NCBI RefSeq assembly: GCF_002368295.1
Contig: NZ_AP018248.1
Location: 6,251,979-6,315,978 of the forward strand
From: Tolypothrix tenuis PCC 7101
Lineage (GTDB): Bacteria > Cyanobacteriota > Cyanobacteriia > Cyanobacteriales > Nostocaceae
Direction of reading: 5' to 3'
DNA: 64,000 bases
This document shows, piece by piece, positions 17,817-26,599 of this stretch. Below the pieces are notes generated by a model. The model did not search any database. It saw only the letters and a program-made list of their open reading frames with translations, and was not told the origin of the DNA. Numbering within the stretch: the stretch's first letter is position 1; every line of letters begins with the position of its first letter. Position numbers and translations under genes: made by a program.

Positions 17817-18090
17817 AATTGAACTTGACGCACCACCTGCTTTTGAAATCGGCCAAAAAGTCAGATTGCGTAAGCTGATCAAAAACGATGGTACATTTCC
17901 CGGTCAAGAAATTGGGGTAGTTTTAGCTAAAAAAGGAGAAGTCGGCTACGTCGCGAGTATCGGCACATATTTGCAGAGATCGTATATCTATGCCGTGCAT
18001 TTCTTAGAAAAAGGGTTCGTCATCGGTTGTCTCAAAAAAGAACTAGAATCTGTCGAGGAAATTAATGAAAGTAATGCTACGGGTGAATGA
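17803..18090 (+). CDS. nifZ: NifZ, nitrogenase maturation protein
   Basis: A 95-aa NifZ. The family core is visible as FEIGQKVRLRKLIKNDGTF, then GEVGYVASIGTYLQ and a C-terminal IGCLKKELE. NifZ assists formation of the second P-cluster pair of the MoFe protein. It starts inside the end of nifV (14-bp overlap) and its end overlaps nifT by 26 bp, indicating translational coupling. Confidence 0.95.
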   Translation: MPPDEIELDAPPAFEIGQKVRLRKLIKNDGTFPGQEIGVVLAKKGEVGYVASIGTYLQRSYIYAVHFLEKGFVIGCLKKELESVEEINESNATGE

Positions 18091-18268
18091 TGCTGGTCAT
18101 TTGGTTGTCTACGTTGCTAAAAAAGATTTAGAAGAAATCGTAGTCAAACAAACAGACGGCGCTGAGGGGAAGATTCTCACTTTAGCTAATGGTTGGGAAT
18201 TAGAATTTCGCGATATGCCAGACGAAAAGAGTTTACCTCTAACAGTAGAAGCTAGACGACTTGCCTAA
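18065..18268 (+). CDS. nifT: NifT/FixU family protein
   Basis: A 67-aa NifT: MKVMLRVNDAGHLVVYVAKK, then a Gly-rich turn and WELEFRDMPDEKSLPLTVEARR. It is a small nif-operon protein whose precise role is unsettled and which is often dispensable for nitrogenase activity. Its start lies 26 bp inside nifZ. Confidence 0.95.
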   Translation: MKVMLRVNDAGHLVVYVAKKDLEEIVVKQTDGAEGKILTLANGWELEFRDMPDEKSLPLTVEARRLA

Positions 18269-18574
18269 AATAAATCATCGGGGAGATAGTAATTGGGGAA
18301 GCATCTATCTCTTAATATCATGTTCAACTAATTACTTGATTGTCATTTGTCATTTGGCATTTGTCATTGGTCATTTGTCACTTGGCGTTGATAATCAAGA
18401 ATTAGCGAATATCATGTACATTTAAATATACATAATTTAGACTTGTGCAGCAACGCCAAAAGTTTATATTATTGTTAATTTTTAGGACATGATATAAGAA
18501 TTTTATTGGACATGATAGCACCCGGTTAGATTCAGTTTGAACTACGTTTAATTTTGAATTGTGAGTTGCTGAAC
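18269..18574. other. Intergenic stretch after nifT
   Basis: Contains a TCATTTG/TCATTGG heptanucleotide run (18340-18385). Otherwise A/T-rich with no supported gene. Confidence 0.5.
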
Positions 18575-19111
18575 ATGGGTGAAAAATATCAAACATTATC
18601 GGAATTAAACCTTGAAGGTAGATTCCTGGGTTTTGTTGGTGATGAAGTAAAATTTAAATACTTGCGATTAGCAATTCCCGCCGGGAATTTGCAAGTAAAA
18701 GTTCCTAAAGATTTACGCAGTGCTTTACGTTCATCTTTAATCCCCGGCGAACAAATTCGCGTTGATGGTATTAGCCAATTAAATCAACGCACAGGTAAAA
18801 TAAAATTCAAAGCATTTCGGGTAAAATCAACTGGTGTTTGCCCAATCGAAAATCTCCCATCTCAAACCAAAGCGAAAATCATGGTTTGCCAGAAATCTGG
18901 CTGTATGAAGCGGGGTGGTAAAGGTTTAGTATCAGAATTAGAAAAAACTTTGTGCGATCGCGGTTTAATCGACAAAGTCACAATAGAACATACAGGCTGT
19001 CAAAAACGCTGTAGCAGTGCGCCTAACTGCGTAGTCCGCATTGGTAAAAAGCAATACAAGAAACTCCATCCAGAAGCGATCGCATCTCTCTTAGAGAATC
19101 ACTTAACTTAA
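18575..19111 (+). CDS. Thioredoxin-like [2Fe-2S] ferredoxin-domain protein
   Basis: A 178-aa protein. Residues ~20-85 form an OB-like/beta region (FVGDEVKFKYLRLAIPAGN). The C-terminal half is a thioredoxin-like [2Fe-2S] ferredoxin domain with CQKSGCMKRGGKGL and HTGCQKRCSSAPNC, providing the cluster ligands. The ATG at 18575 is used; a TTG 21 bp upstream is possible. It follows nifT on the same strand after a 300-bp gap, so an electron-transfer role in the nif context is possible but not shown. Confidence 0.85.
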   Translation: MGEKYQTLSELNLEGRFLGFVGDEVKFKYLRLAIPAGNLQVKVPKDLRSALRSSLIPGEQIRVDGISQLNQRTGKIKFKAFRVKSTGVCPIENLPSQTKAKIMVCQKSGCMKRGGKGLVSELEKTLCDRGLIDKVTIEHTGCQKRCSSAPNCVVRIGKKQYKKLHPEAIASLLENHLT

Positions 19112-19227
19112 TTTACAAACATATCGAGTAATGAAATTTTACAGGTGGAAAGGGTAGACTCCCAGTCCGCCTATTTTCCGTATTATTGTTTTAATAAAGT
19201 ACGGGTAGCTTTTCTAAGAAGCTGAAA

Positions 19228-19653
19228 TTAATCATCAGGAGGATGCCAACCACTAGTTGTCCAACGTCTTCGCGCAGCAACTATTACTGGATTATTCATT
19301 CGCAAGCAAATAACTGTAGCTCTACCAATATTAGTTAAACCTTCAACTTTCGTTGCATCAGAACTCCAATGAAAATGGTCAGACCATATCTGTATACGTG
19401 GATTAAATAGAGGTGTTATTTTTCCAGTGACAGGGTCTATAGCTTCAGTTAAATCAGCTTTAAATTCATTGCAAGAACGACAGGCTAAACATAGATTTTC
19501 AAAAGTAGTTTCTCCACCTCTTGAGCGCGGGTGAATATGGTCGTGAGTCATCGGAATACCGCTATTAGCTTCACTTGTTAAGCAATAACAGCAACGTCTT
19601 TTATCACTAATAGCTATTTGATTTCGTAAGCTTTCAGGAATATATTTAGACAC
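19228..19653 (-). CDS. HNH endonuclease
   Basis: A 141-aa HNH nuclease. The zinc-binding CCYC pair is followed by HDHIHPRSRGG (HNH His), then FENLCLACRSCNEFKAD with the closing Cys pair. The start is 6 bp after the stop of the upstream RHH-type gene, so the two are co-transcribed. Cyanobacterial HNH genes of this size are often stand-alone; cutting activity and target are unknown. Confidence 0.9.
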   Translation of the reverse strand: MSKYIPESLRNQIAISDKRRCCYCLTSEANSGIPMTHDHIHPRSRGGETTFENLCLACRSCNEFKADLTEAIDPVTGKITPLFNPRIQIWSDHFHWSSDATKVEGLTNIGRATVICLRMNNPVIVAARRRWTTSGWHPPDD

Positions 19654-19659
19654 AAAAAT

Positions 19660-20064
19660 TTACGGAGTTGGGACATGATGTCCTCGCCAACGGAGTAACA
19701 CAGCCGCTTGGGCTTTGCAAAGCATAAAACTGTCAGCTTTATGACGCAGTTCTATTAGTTCTAACTGCTCTGTCTCTGTAATGTTACCACTAGAGTTAAG
19801 CTCCAACAGATAGTTGTATCGCTCCATTTCATCTGCTGTTTTAAAATTGCGGACAATTTGCCACAAGCTATTGTCGTCTAGTTTATCTAAAGCTGCTAGG
19901 TCAGCTTGGAATTCTTCTGGTACATCATTCCATTCTGGCGGACTACCCACCTGTAAAGCATGAACAATTACTTCTTCAATTGGACGACGTTGTGCGTGAG
20001 CAGTATTAAGTAAGCGCTGATATAGCATTTCTGGAATTTGCAGCGTAATTGTTTCTCTTGCCAT
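19660..20064 (-). CDS. Ribbon-helix-helix-like protein paired with HNH gene
   Basis: A 134-aa protein whose N-terminus (RETITLQIPEMLYQRLLNTA then RRPIEEVIVHALQ) has the pattern of a ribbon-helix-helix DNA-binding domain, as in many antitoxins. The rest is acidic and helical, with ELRHKADSFMLCKAQAAVLL near the end. It precedes the HNH gene by 6 bp, so it may regulate or neutralise it. That is inference; neighbouring family members are annotated only as hypothetical. Confidence 0.65.
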   Translation of the reverse strand: MARETITLQIPEMLYQRLLNTAHAQRRPIEEVIVHALQVGSPPEWNDVPEEFQADLAALDKLDDNSLWQIVRNFKTADEMERYNYLLELNSSGNITETEQLELIELRHKADSFMLCKAQAAVLLRWRGHHVPTP

Positions 20065-20125
20065 TTTATAATTACCTACCCATGCCTTAATATGCCGAAA
20101 ATTAACAAGAAACTCTGAAGCTTTA

Positions 20126-20917
20126 TCAATTTTCAGGTAGTGTTTGCTGTGCTATTTGCTGCACTTGTGCAACATCTAAGTCTAACGCCTGTGCTATTTG
20201 TTCAACAGTTAACCCTAATGCTAAAAGTCTAGGTACAGCTTCTAATTTGGCTTTTTGTTCTCCCTCTTCTATAGCTTCTTGATAAACTCGCGTTTGTTTC
20301 AACTCATTCAAGCCAAACATTGCTTCTATCTCCTCTCGACTCATTTGGGGAAATTTATAAACCAAAATAGTTTCTATCAATTCTAATAACTGCTGCTGTG
20401 GTAATTGTAAACCTACAGCTTGCTGAGTACGGTTAATTAACTCTCTGGCAGTGGTAATTGCTGTATCTTCATTCTCAATGATTAATTTTATCGTAGCAAT
20501 ACCGATGGGTAGTGAGGCTACATCACCTAATTCATCGAGATAAATTCTTGTTACACGTTGACTGCTAAAAAACTCGTGACAATCTTTGATATCTCCTATA
20601 TCAATACTCCTGTTGGCATAAATAATTACTCCTCGCCAAGTATGTTGAGGTTTATTCTGCCGCAAATATAGAAAGATTTCGGAAATTAGACGCGAGTAAA
20701 TATCTGCGTCTGGTTGGAATTGGACTTCGACAAAATAAATGGGATTGTTTGTATCTTGAGTAGGAAGAAATACACCATCAATTCTAAAAGCTGTTTGCTT
20801 GACTTCAACTGAAGAAAATTGATAGATATTAGCAGTCTCAGGTGGGTTACCAATAAGTTCAAAGAAAATACTGGGAACCTCTTGAAATAGTCGATAAAAA
20901 ATACTGTCGGTTTTCAC
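20126..20917 (-). CDS. DUF2887 (Rpn-like nuclease family) protein, second copy
   Basis: A 263-aa paralogue of the gene at 7428-8231. Most of the N-terminal 200 residues are shared, including FRIDGVFLPTQD and YFVEVQFQPDADIYSRL (PD-(D/E)XK-like Asp and Glu-x-Gln), then ELINRTQQAVGLQLPQQQLL. It differs mainly in the central loop and a shorter charged tail. It lies outside the putative mobile element, beside the HNH/RHH pair. Confidence 0.85.
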   Translation of the reverse strand: MKTDSIFYRLFQEVPSIFFELIGNPPETANIYQFSSVEVKQTAFRIDGVFLPTQDTNNPIYFVEVQFQPDADIYSRLISEIFLYLRQNKPQHTWRGVIIYANRSIDIGDIKDCHEFFSSQRVTRIYLDELGDVASLPIGIATIKLIIENEDTAITTARELINRTQQAVGLQLPQQQLLELIETILVYKFPQMSREEIEAMFGLNELKQTRVYQEAIEEGEQKAKLEAVPRLLALGLTVEQIAQALDLDVAQVQQIAQQTLPEN

Positions 20918-20965
20918 TCTGAGTTGATATGCACAATTTTTAGAATGTAATGATGTAGTTTATCC

Positions 20966-22372
20966 TTATCCTTCCTTCGCAATCAAACTTTCCATTGCTT
21001 TTTGTAAATCATTAGTAAAATCTGTGACAGCTTGCTTTGCACCCACACGATTAGCCTTATATGTCGGGTATCTCTCAGAAATAGATATGGGTTCACCTAT
21101 AGTAATTTTCACTTTTTGTTTACCCAATTGTGGACGACGCAAGGGGTCATTATTACCTTGAATTTTCTTCACCATATCTCTTAACAATAAGGTGGTTTCG
21201 GCAAACCTTTCTACTGAAGGTTTGTCTTTGATATAGCTACCAGAAACAGCAACAAAACTTTCCACTAATCGCATATGCCACATTCTGCGATTGGCTTCTT
21301 CGGCAACGCGATCGCCTAAGGCTCGTTCTATGGGAGATAATAATTTCAAATCCTTAAAGTCTTCTCTAAAGATATAATTCCAGCCAGCTTGCTCTAAGCG
21401 GCGACAACGATCATTCCAAGCACCTTTAGGCGGTAAGTCAAAATACTGCTCTGATATTTGTAACGCTACGTGCATCAATGCTTCTAACCTAGCTTTTAAA
21501 GCTTCATTGCGATCGCCTCCTTCATGAGATGCAACCATTGCTTCTGGTAGCTTTTGATGATAAAAGCGCTTATAGAAGTCTTCCATCAGCGTTAATAAAT
21601 GTTCTGCCAATGTCAACAAGCGGGGATAAAGGGACTCAATTGTGGCACTATTGCCATTTTCTGAGGGATTTATTGGTAACCCGCTAGCTGCTTCTAATTC
21701 GCTGATAAGTTGTGCGATCGCACTCCAAGGGGCAGCAACGTAACTATATTTAAGCCCAACTGGTACAATGTAAACCTGCTCAGAGCGTCCAGCTTTGTGC
21801 AAATCTTCAGCACACCAAAAGCCTAATTGAGCAATACCTGGTTCTAAGGGACTCATTATCTCTGATAAACCATTAGTTGCTCCTTCTGGCGCAGCCGCCA
21901 TTGGTAATTTGCCATTGGCGAATAAATCCCGCGCCGAACGTAAGCCATTCCAGTCGGCTTTGCCGCGTTGGATGGGAGTACCGCCTAAATGCGAAGCCAG
22001 CCAGCCAATGTGTTCACCTGCCCACAGAGGAATGCCGCGATCGTAGATAAAATGAGCATGAATTGGAGTTTGGATTTTTATATCTTTTTCTCGTGCTACC
22101 TGCGGCACGAGTTGCGAAAGTAAGTAGCCTAAACAAAGAGGATCTTCCGTTTTTGGGTGGCGAAATGCTAACAAAAACCGAATCTTACCTTCCTGAAACT
22201 GATGATAGAGATCCGCTAAAATTTCTACGTTGTCTGCTTCAATGTGGGTAATCGCTGTTTTCCAGCTAATTATGCTGGGTAATAACAGATGCGCCGCTTG
22301 CAGAAGTAAAGGGTTGAGTTTCGGCGGGATAAATTCTAAAGGTGGTTGTGCTTGGTAAATTCCGGTAGTCAA
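20966..22372 (-). CDS. 1-acyl-glycerol-3-phosphate acyltransferase-like (PlsC superfamily)
   Basis: A 468-aa phospholipid acyltransferase-like protein. The catalytic HX4D motif is present (FRHPKTEDPL near residue 85), as is the acceptor-site motif AAPEGATNG near residue 170, with WLASHLGGTPIQRGKADW between them. The family usually acylates lysophosphatidate at the membrane. This long form, with a ~230-aa C-terminal helical extension, is typical of cyanobacteria and its exact substrate is not certain. It is divergent from proS. Confidence 0.88.
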   Translation of the reverse strand: MTTGIYQAQPPLEFIPPKLNPLLLQAAHLLLPSIISWKTAITHIEADNVEILADLYHQFQEGKIRFLLAFRHPKTEDPLCLGYLLSQLVPQVAREKDIKIQTPIHAHFIYDRGIPLWAGEHIGWLASHLGGTPIQRGKADWNGLRSARDLFANGKLPMAAAPEGATNGLSEIMSPLEPGIAQLGFWCAEDLHKAGRSEQVYIVPVGLKYSYVAAPWSAIAQLISELEAASGLPINPSENGNSATIESLYPRLLTLAEHLLTLMEDFYKRFYHQKLPEAMVASHEGGDRNEALKARLEALMHVALQISEQYFDLPPKGAWNDRCRRLEQAGWNYIFREDFKDLKLLSPIERALGDRVAEEANRRMWHMRLVESFVAVSGSYIKDKPSVERFAETTLLLRDMVKKIQGNNDPLRRPQLGKQKVKITIGEPISISERYPTYKANRVGAKQAVTDFTNDLQKAMESLIAKEG

Positions 22373-22666
22373 GATATTTTTCTCCTAAATATGGGGGACT
22401 GGGGATTGGGGATTAGGGACTGGGGACTGGGATTTTGACTCTTGTACAGACGCGATTCATCGCGTCTCTCCTGATTCATCGCGTCTCTCCCGATTAATTG
22501 CGTCTCTCCAACTCAGCACTCACAAAGATAAAGCATGAAACTTGATACTTTATACTTCATACCTAATGAAGTGAGTGAACAAATTGTAGTAATTGCAGCT
22601 TTATATTTCATACTTCATACTTCATCCTTCATAATTCATTAAGTGTTTTGGGAAAGGGAATAAACG
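22373..22666. repeat. Repeat-filled spacer between acyltransferase and proS
   Basis: A GGGGACT/GGGGATT heptanucleotide array (22391-22432), three tandem versions of the GCGATTCATCGCGTCTCT hairpin repeat (22443-22509), then a TTCATAC-type heptanucleotide array (22551-22640). proS has a purine-rich ribosome binding site (GGGAAAGGGA) just downstream. Confidence 0.85.
22443..22509. repeat. Hairpin repeat GACGCGAT-ATCGCGTC, tandem
   Basis: The first unit has a 9-bp stem AGACGCGAT / ATCGCGTCT (22448-22467). Two trailing copies of TGATTCATCGCGTCTCTC and CGATTAATTGCGTCTCTCC follow. Related hairpins lie at 38326-38347 and 63903-63922. Confidence 0.85.
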
Positions 22667-24472
22667 ATGCGACTGTCACAAATGTTATTCGTTACACTAC
22701 GGGATGATCCAGCTGATGCGGAAATTCCCAGTCATAAATTATTACTACGTGCAGGTTATATTCGTCGCATCGGTAGCGGAGTTTATGCTTATTTACCACT
22801 GATGTGGCGGGTATTGCAAAAGGTTTCCCAGATTGTGCGCGAAGAAATGAACGCCACAGGCGCGCAAGAATGTTTGTTACCACAATTACAACCTGCTGAG
22901 TTGTGGAAAGAATCAGGACGCTGGGATACTTATACCAAAGCTGAGGGTATTATGTTTTCCCTCATTGACCGTCGAGAGCAACAATTGGGATTAGGCCCCA
23001 CCCATGAAGAAGTAATTACGACGATCGCGCGTGATATGATTCGCTCTTACCGTCAGCTACCTCAGCATCTCTACCAAATTCAAACCAAATTCCGCGATGA
23101 AATTCGTCCCCGCTTTGGTTTGATGCGCGGACGTGAATTTATCATGAAGGATGGCTATTCTTTCCATGTCGATGAAGAAAGCCTCAAAGCCACCTACCAA
23201 GATATGTACCAGGCTTACAGCAATATGCTGCGCCGTTCTGGTTTAGCTTTCCGTGCAGTTGAAGCTGATTCTGGCGCAATTGGTGGTTCTGGTTCTACAG
23301 AATTTATGGTGCTGGCGGATGCGGGAGAAGATGAAGTTCTCTACACCGAAGATGGAAAATACGCCGCCAATGTGGAAAAAGCTGTTTCATTAAGCGCTGA
23401 TGCTGTCACCTCACAGTTTATCGCCCATGAGAAACGCGAGACACCAGGAACAGATACGATTGACACAGTTTGTAAATTCCTCAACTGTTCTCCTACTCAA
23501 GTAGTAAAGAATGTTCTTTACCAAACAGTTTATGACAATGGCAAAACGGTTTTAGTTTTGGTCAGTATTAGAGGCGATCAAGAAGTTAACGAAGTTAAAT
23601 TGCAAAACGAATTAACTAAGTTAGCTGCTAATTATGATGCCAAAACTATTATTGCTTTAACTGTACCCAGTGCTGAAACCCAACAAACATGGGCAGCAAA
23701 ATCTCTACCTTTAGGCTATATTGCCCCTGATATTGCGGATGAATATATTCAAGGTAATCAACAGATACATTCCCAGTTTTTACGCTTTGTCGATAAAACA
23801 GCCGTTGATTTAAAAAACTTTGTCACAGGAGCCAACGAGACTGGCTATCACGTAGTTGGCGCGAATTGGGGTGAGCAATTTAAATTACCAGAATTAGTAG
23901 TAGATATTCGTAAAGCCAGACCAGGCGATCGCGCTCTTCATAACCCAGAGCAAACCTTACAAAGCGCTAGAGGAATCGAGGTAGGACACATCTTCCAATT
24001 AGGGACAAAGTACTCTGTAGCGATGGGTGCAACTTATACCAACGAACAAGGGGAAGAAAAACCTTTAGTGATGGGTTGTTATGGCGTAGGTGTATCGCGA
24101 TTAGCACAATCAGCCGTCGAGCAATCCTACGATAAAGATGGAATTATTTGGCCAGTAGCGATCGCACCCTATCATGCAATTGTCACAATTCCTAACATTA
24201 AAGATGCTCAACAAATAGAAATCGCCGAAAAACTCTACAAAGAACTAAATCAAGCCGGAATTGAAACTTTACTCGATGACCGCGATGAACGGGCAGGAGT
24301 AAAATTCAAAGATGCCGATTTAATCGGTATACCTTACAGAATCGTCACAGGCAGAGCGATCGCCAACGGCAAAGTAGAAGTTGTAGAAAGAGCTACTCGT
24401 AAATCTCAAGAAATTGACATTAACGAAGTGATCGGTACAATCAAACAGTGGATTACCGAGGCTATAAGCTAG
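22667..24472 (+). CDS. proS: Prolyl-tRNA synthetase
   Basis: A 601-aa bacterial-type class II synthetase charging tRNA-Pro. Class II motif 1 region (GSGVYAYLPLMWRVLQKV), motif 2 (KFRDEIRPRFGLMRGREFIMKD) and the motif 3 region (GCYGVGVSRLAQSAVEQ) are all visible. An insertion (~225-390) between motifs 2 and 3 corresponds to the INS editing domain that clears Ala-tRNA-Pro. A C-terminal anticodon-binding domain follows. Length fits the family. Confidence 0.97.
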   Translation: MRLSQMLFVTLRDDPADAEIPSHKLLLRAGYIRRIGSGVYAYLPLMWRVLQKVSQIVREEMNATGAQECLLPQLQPAELWKESGRWDTYTKAEGIMFSLIDRREQQLGLGPTHEEVITTIARDMIRSYRQLPQHLYQIQTKFRDEIRPRFGLMRGREFIMKDGYSFHVDEESLKATYQDMYQAYSNMLRRSGLAFRAVEADSGAIGGSGSTEFMVLADAGEDEVLYTEDGKYAANVEKAVSLSADAVTSQFIAHEKRETPGTDTIDTVCKFLNCSPTQVVKNVLYQTVYDNGKTVLVLVSIRGDQEVNEVKLQNELTKLAANYDAKTIIALTVPSAETQQTWAAKSLPLGYIAPDIADEYIQGNQQIHSQFLRFVDKTAVDLKNFVTGANETGYHVVGANWGEQFKLPELVVDIRKARPGDRALHNPEQTLQSARGIEVGHIFQLGTKYSVAMGATYTNEQGEEKPLVMGCYGVGVSRLAQSAVEQSYDKDGIIWPVAIAPYHAIVTIPNIKDAQQIEIAEKLYKELNQAGIETLLDDRDERAGVKFKDADLIGIPYRIVTGRAIANGKVEVVERATRKSQEIDINEVIGTIKQWITEAIS

Positions 24473-24877
24473 GGACTGGGGACTGGGGACTGGGGACTGG
24501 GGACTAGGGACTAGGGACTAGGGACTGGGTTCAAAAAACTTCTTCCAATTACTAATTACCAATTACCAATTACCAATTAACAATTACCCAATCCCCATTA
24601 CCCCTTATCCCCAGAGGGGGCCCCGAGTTCCCCAATCCCCAATCCCCAATCCCCAATCCCCAATCCCCAATCCCCAATCCCCAACCCCCAGATAGGTGAC
24701 GTAATAAAACTACGAATCTAAAATTAAGGTAGTTACTGCGGAAAGAGACATGGCGGCATTGTTGATATAAATAGCCATACTCTAAGTGTTTGGAAACTCC
24801 CCAATTAAGTACCGACTTTAATCAGGCTGCTCTTCCCACACAAACCATCTCAGCCCTCAGTCAAGCAGGTTTTGAAT
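24473..24877. repeat. Long STRR cluster after proS
   Basis: Successive heptanucleotide arrays: GGGGACT (from 24472), TTACCAA (~24545-24590) and CCCCAAT (~24628-24684). The last ~180 bp before the next gene is ordinary sequence that should carry its promoter. Confidence 0.88.
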
Positions 24878-25483
24878 ATGAAAGACCAATCTAATCGTAA
24901 TTCTTCCGGTGTAATAGCTGCTGTGTCCGCAGCTGTGGTAGCAGTCAGTGGCGGCGTTGCTTGGCTTACTTTACACTCCCAAAATCCGCCCACACCTTCC
25001 CCAGCTTCACAATCATTAACCCAGCCAGGAAAGCCCTCAACTGTACAGCCTGGACAAGAGCAAAGTGCTAATGTCTATTGGCTGAAAGACAACGGCAAAA
25101 ATTTAGAATTAGCTCCCCAACCAGTCAAAATAGCTGCTGCTCAACCTAACCAAGTTGTAGAAAAGGCTATGCAAAACTTATTAGCAGGCCCAACTGAAGG
25201 AGCAGAATCTACCACAATTCCCAAAGGCACCAAATTACTAGGTGTGAAAGTTAACAATGATGAAGTTCATGTTAATTTATCTGAAGAATTTACCAGTGGT
25301 GGTGGTAGCAGCTCGATGATGGGTCGTGTAGGACAAGTAGTCTACACTGCAACCACAGCAAATCCCACAGCCAAGGTTTACATTGAAGTCAATGGCAAGG
25401 AGTTGGATGTGCTAGGTGGCGAAGGCGTAGAGTTACAACAGCCACTCACACGTGACCAATTTAAAAATAATTATCCACTTTAA
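24878..25483 (+). CDS. GerMN-domain protein
   Basis: A 201-aa exported protein. One N-terminal membrane anchor or signal segment (~10-32, GVIAAVSAAVVAVSGGVAW) is followed by a Pro/Ser/Gln-rich linker. The GerMN domain starts around residue 65: NVYWLKDNG, then VEKAMQNLLAGPTEGAE, VHVNLSEEF and QVVYTATTANPTAKVYIEVNG. In spore formers this domain occurs in the germination lipoprotein GerM; in cyanobacteria its role is unknown, possibly in the cell envelope. The ATG at 24878 is used. Confidence 0.88.
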   Translation: MKDQSNRNSSGVIAAVSAAVVAVSGGVAWLTLHSQNPPTPSPASQSLTQPGKPSTVQPGQEQSANVYWLKDNGKNLELAPQPVKIAAAQPNQVVEKAMQNLLAGPTEGAESTTIPKGTKLLGVKVNNDEVHVNLSEEFTSGGGSSSMMGRVGQVVYTATTANPTAKVYIEVNGKELDVLGGEGVELQQPLTRDQFKNNYPL

Positions 25484-25530
25484 TGTCAGTTGTCATTAGT
25501 CATTGGACAAATGACAAATGACAAACTACT
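25484..25530. repeat. Short STRR run after the GerMN gene
   Basis: TGTCATTAGTCATTGG and GACAAATGACAAATGAC heptamer variants separate convergent genes. Confidence 0.7.
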
Positions 25531-25533
25531 AAT

Positions 25534-25881
25534 TTAACGCTTACCATTCAATAAACGAAAATTATGGGCTTGCTGTTCTAACCTAGTAGCTAGGCGATCG
25601 CAAACCCGATTACATAATTCAAAAATCATTTCGTCTTCGACCCGGTAGTAGGCGCAAGTTCCTTCACTGCGGCGGCTAAGAATACCTGCTTGCCACATTA
25701 CCTTCAGGTGTTTTGAGACGTTGGCCTGCGAAGTCTGTGTTGCCTCTACCAACTCTTGCACGCATTTTTCTTCATCCCGTAATAAGTGCAACAGCCGAAG
25801 GCGCATCGGTTCACTTAACAGGCTGAAGTATTCTGCTACTTGTTGCATCACTTCTGGTGGTATAGGCAACACTTGTTTCAT
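25534..25881 (-). CDS. ArsR/SmtB-family transcriptional regulator
   Basis: A 115-aa winged-helix repressor. Helix-turn-helix region: LSEPMRLRLLHLLRDEEKC, then ELVEATQTSQANVSKHLKVM (recognition helix) and RRSEGTCAYYRVEDEMIFELC (wing). A Cys at residue 40 in the alpha-3 region and two further Cys near the C-terminus could sense metal or redox state, but the classic CXC pair is absent. The regulated target is not evident from the neighbours. Confidence 0.9.
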   Translation of the reverse strand: MKQVLPIPPEVMQQVAEYFSLLSEPMRLRLLHLLRDEEKCVQELVEATQTSQANVSKHLKVMWQAGILSRRSEGTCAYYRVEDEMIFELCNRVCDRLATRLEQQAHNFRLLNGKR

Positions 25882-25946
25882 CAGGATTAACCCGCAAGGA
25901 CTGAAAATGAGAAAAAAATGACTTGCGTCATAATATAGATTAATAC

Positions 25947-26492
25947 TTAATCAGGGTTAATTCGCATTAAAGGTTGACCATATTCTACAGGTTCACCATT
26001 TTGCACCAAAATTTCCATGACCTGACCAGATACTTCAGCCTCAATTTCGTTCATCAGCTTCATGGCTTCGATGATGCAGACTGTTTGACCACTGCGGACG
26101 CGATCGCCCACTTCCACAAATGGGGCTTCACCTGGAGCAGGCGCACGGTAAAATGTTCCTACCATTGGTGAAGGAACTTCTACTAATCTTTTATCAATTG
26201 CTGAGGGAGAATTGCCAGCCAACTGCACACCAGAACCAGTGGCATTATTATCCAAGACGCGATTTGTAGCCGTCTCCACTGTCGATACAGTCTGGGGTGC
26301 AGCCACTGATGTTAATCCCAAACCAACCACACCGCCTGATGCTGCTTGGCTGACTGACACCATTTGATTGCTAAAACTTACAGCTTTACGCACTGTCAGC
26401 TCAAAGTCTTCGCTTTTGAGCGTGACTTCGGCAATATCTGTTTGTGCAATAGTTGCTAGCAGTTGGCGAATTTCATTAAAGTCCAATGGCAC
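25947..26492 (-). CDS. accB: Biotin carboxyl carrier protein of acetyl-CoA carboxylase
   Basis: A 181-aa BCCP. The C-terminal biotinyl domain has the biotinylation motif EAMKLMNE with Lys145, 36 residues from the end. The N-terminal domain (FNEIRQLLATIAQTDIAEVTLKSEDFEL) is typical, joined by an Ala/Thr-rich linker. It carries the carboxybiotin between AccC and AccA/AccD in fatty-acid synthesis. It follows efp on the same strand, a pairing common in cyanobacteria. Confidence 0.97.
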   Translation of the reverse strand: MPLDFNEIRQLLATIAQTDIAEVTLKSEDFELTVRKAVSFSNQMVSVSQAASGGVVGLGLTSVAAPQTVSTVETATNRVLDNNATGSGVQLAGNSPSAIDKRLVEVPSPMVGTFYRAPAPGEAPFVEVGDRVRSGQTVCIIEAMKLMNEIEAEVSGQVMEILVQNGEPVEYGQPLMRINPD

Positions 26493-26548
26493 AGTTTTTA
26501 TTACCTCGACCTGTACGTAAAGAATAATGTTAAGTGTGGCAGGGATTT

Positions 26549-26567
26549 AATCCCTAAAATAGGGATT
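26549..26567 (-). terminator. Hairpin between efp and accB
   Basis: An 8-bp perfect stem (AATCCCTA / TAGGGATT) around a 3-nt loop in the 107-bp efp-accB gap. There is no long T run, so it may be a processing or attenuation site rather than a full terminator. Confidence 0.4.
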
Positions 26568-26599
26568 GAAATCGGGATTACTCTCAAAAGAGATAATAA

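Noticed and set aside
25534..25881. Naming the ArsR protein as the redox regulator RexT or as SmtB
   Set aside because: Only a single Cys is present at the relevant helix (residue 40) and the classic metal-site pair is absent; the name would not be supported.
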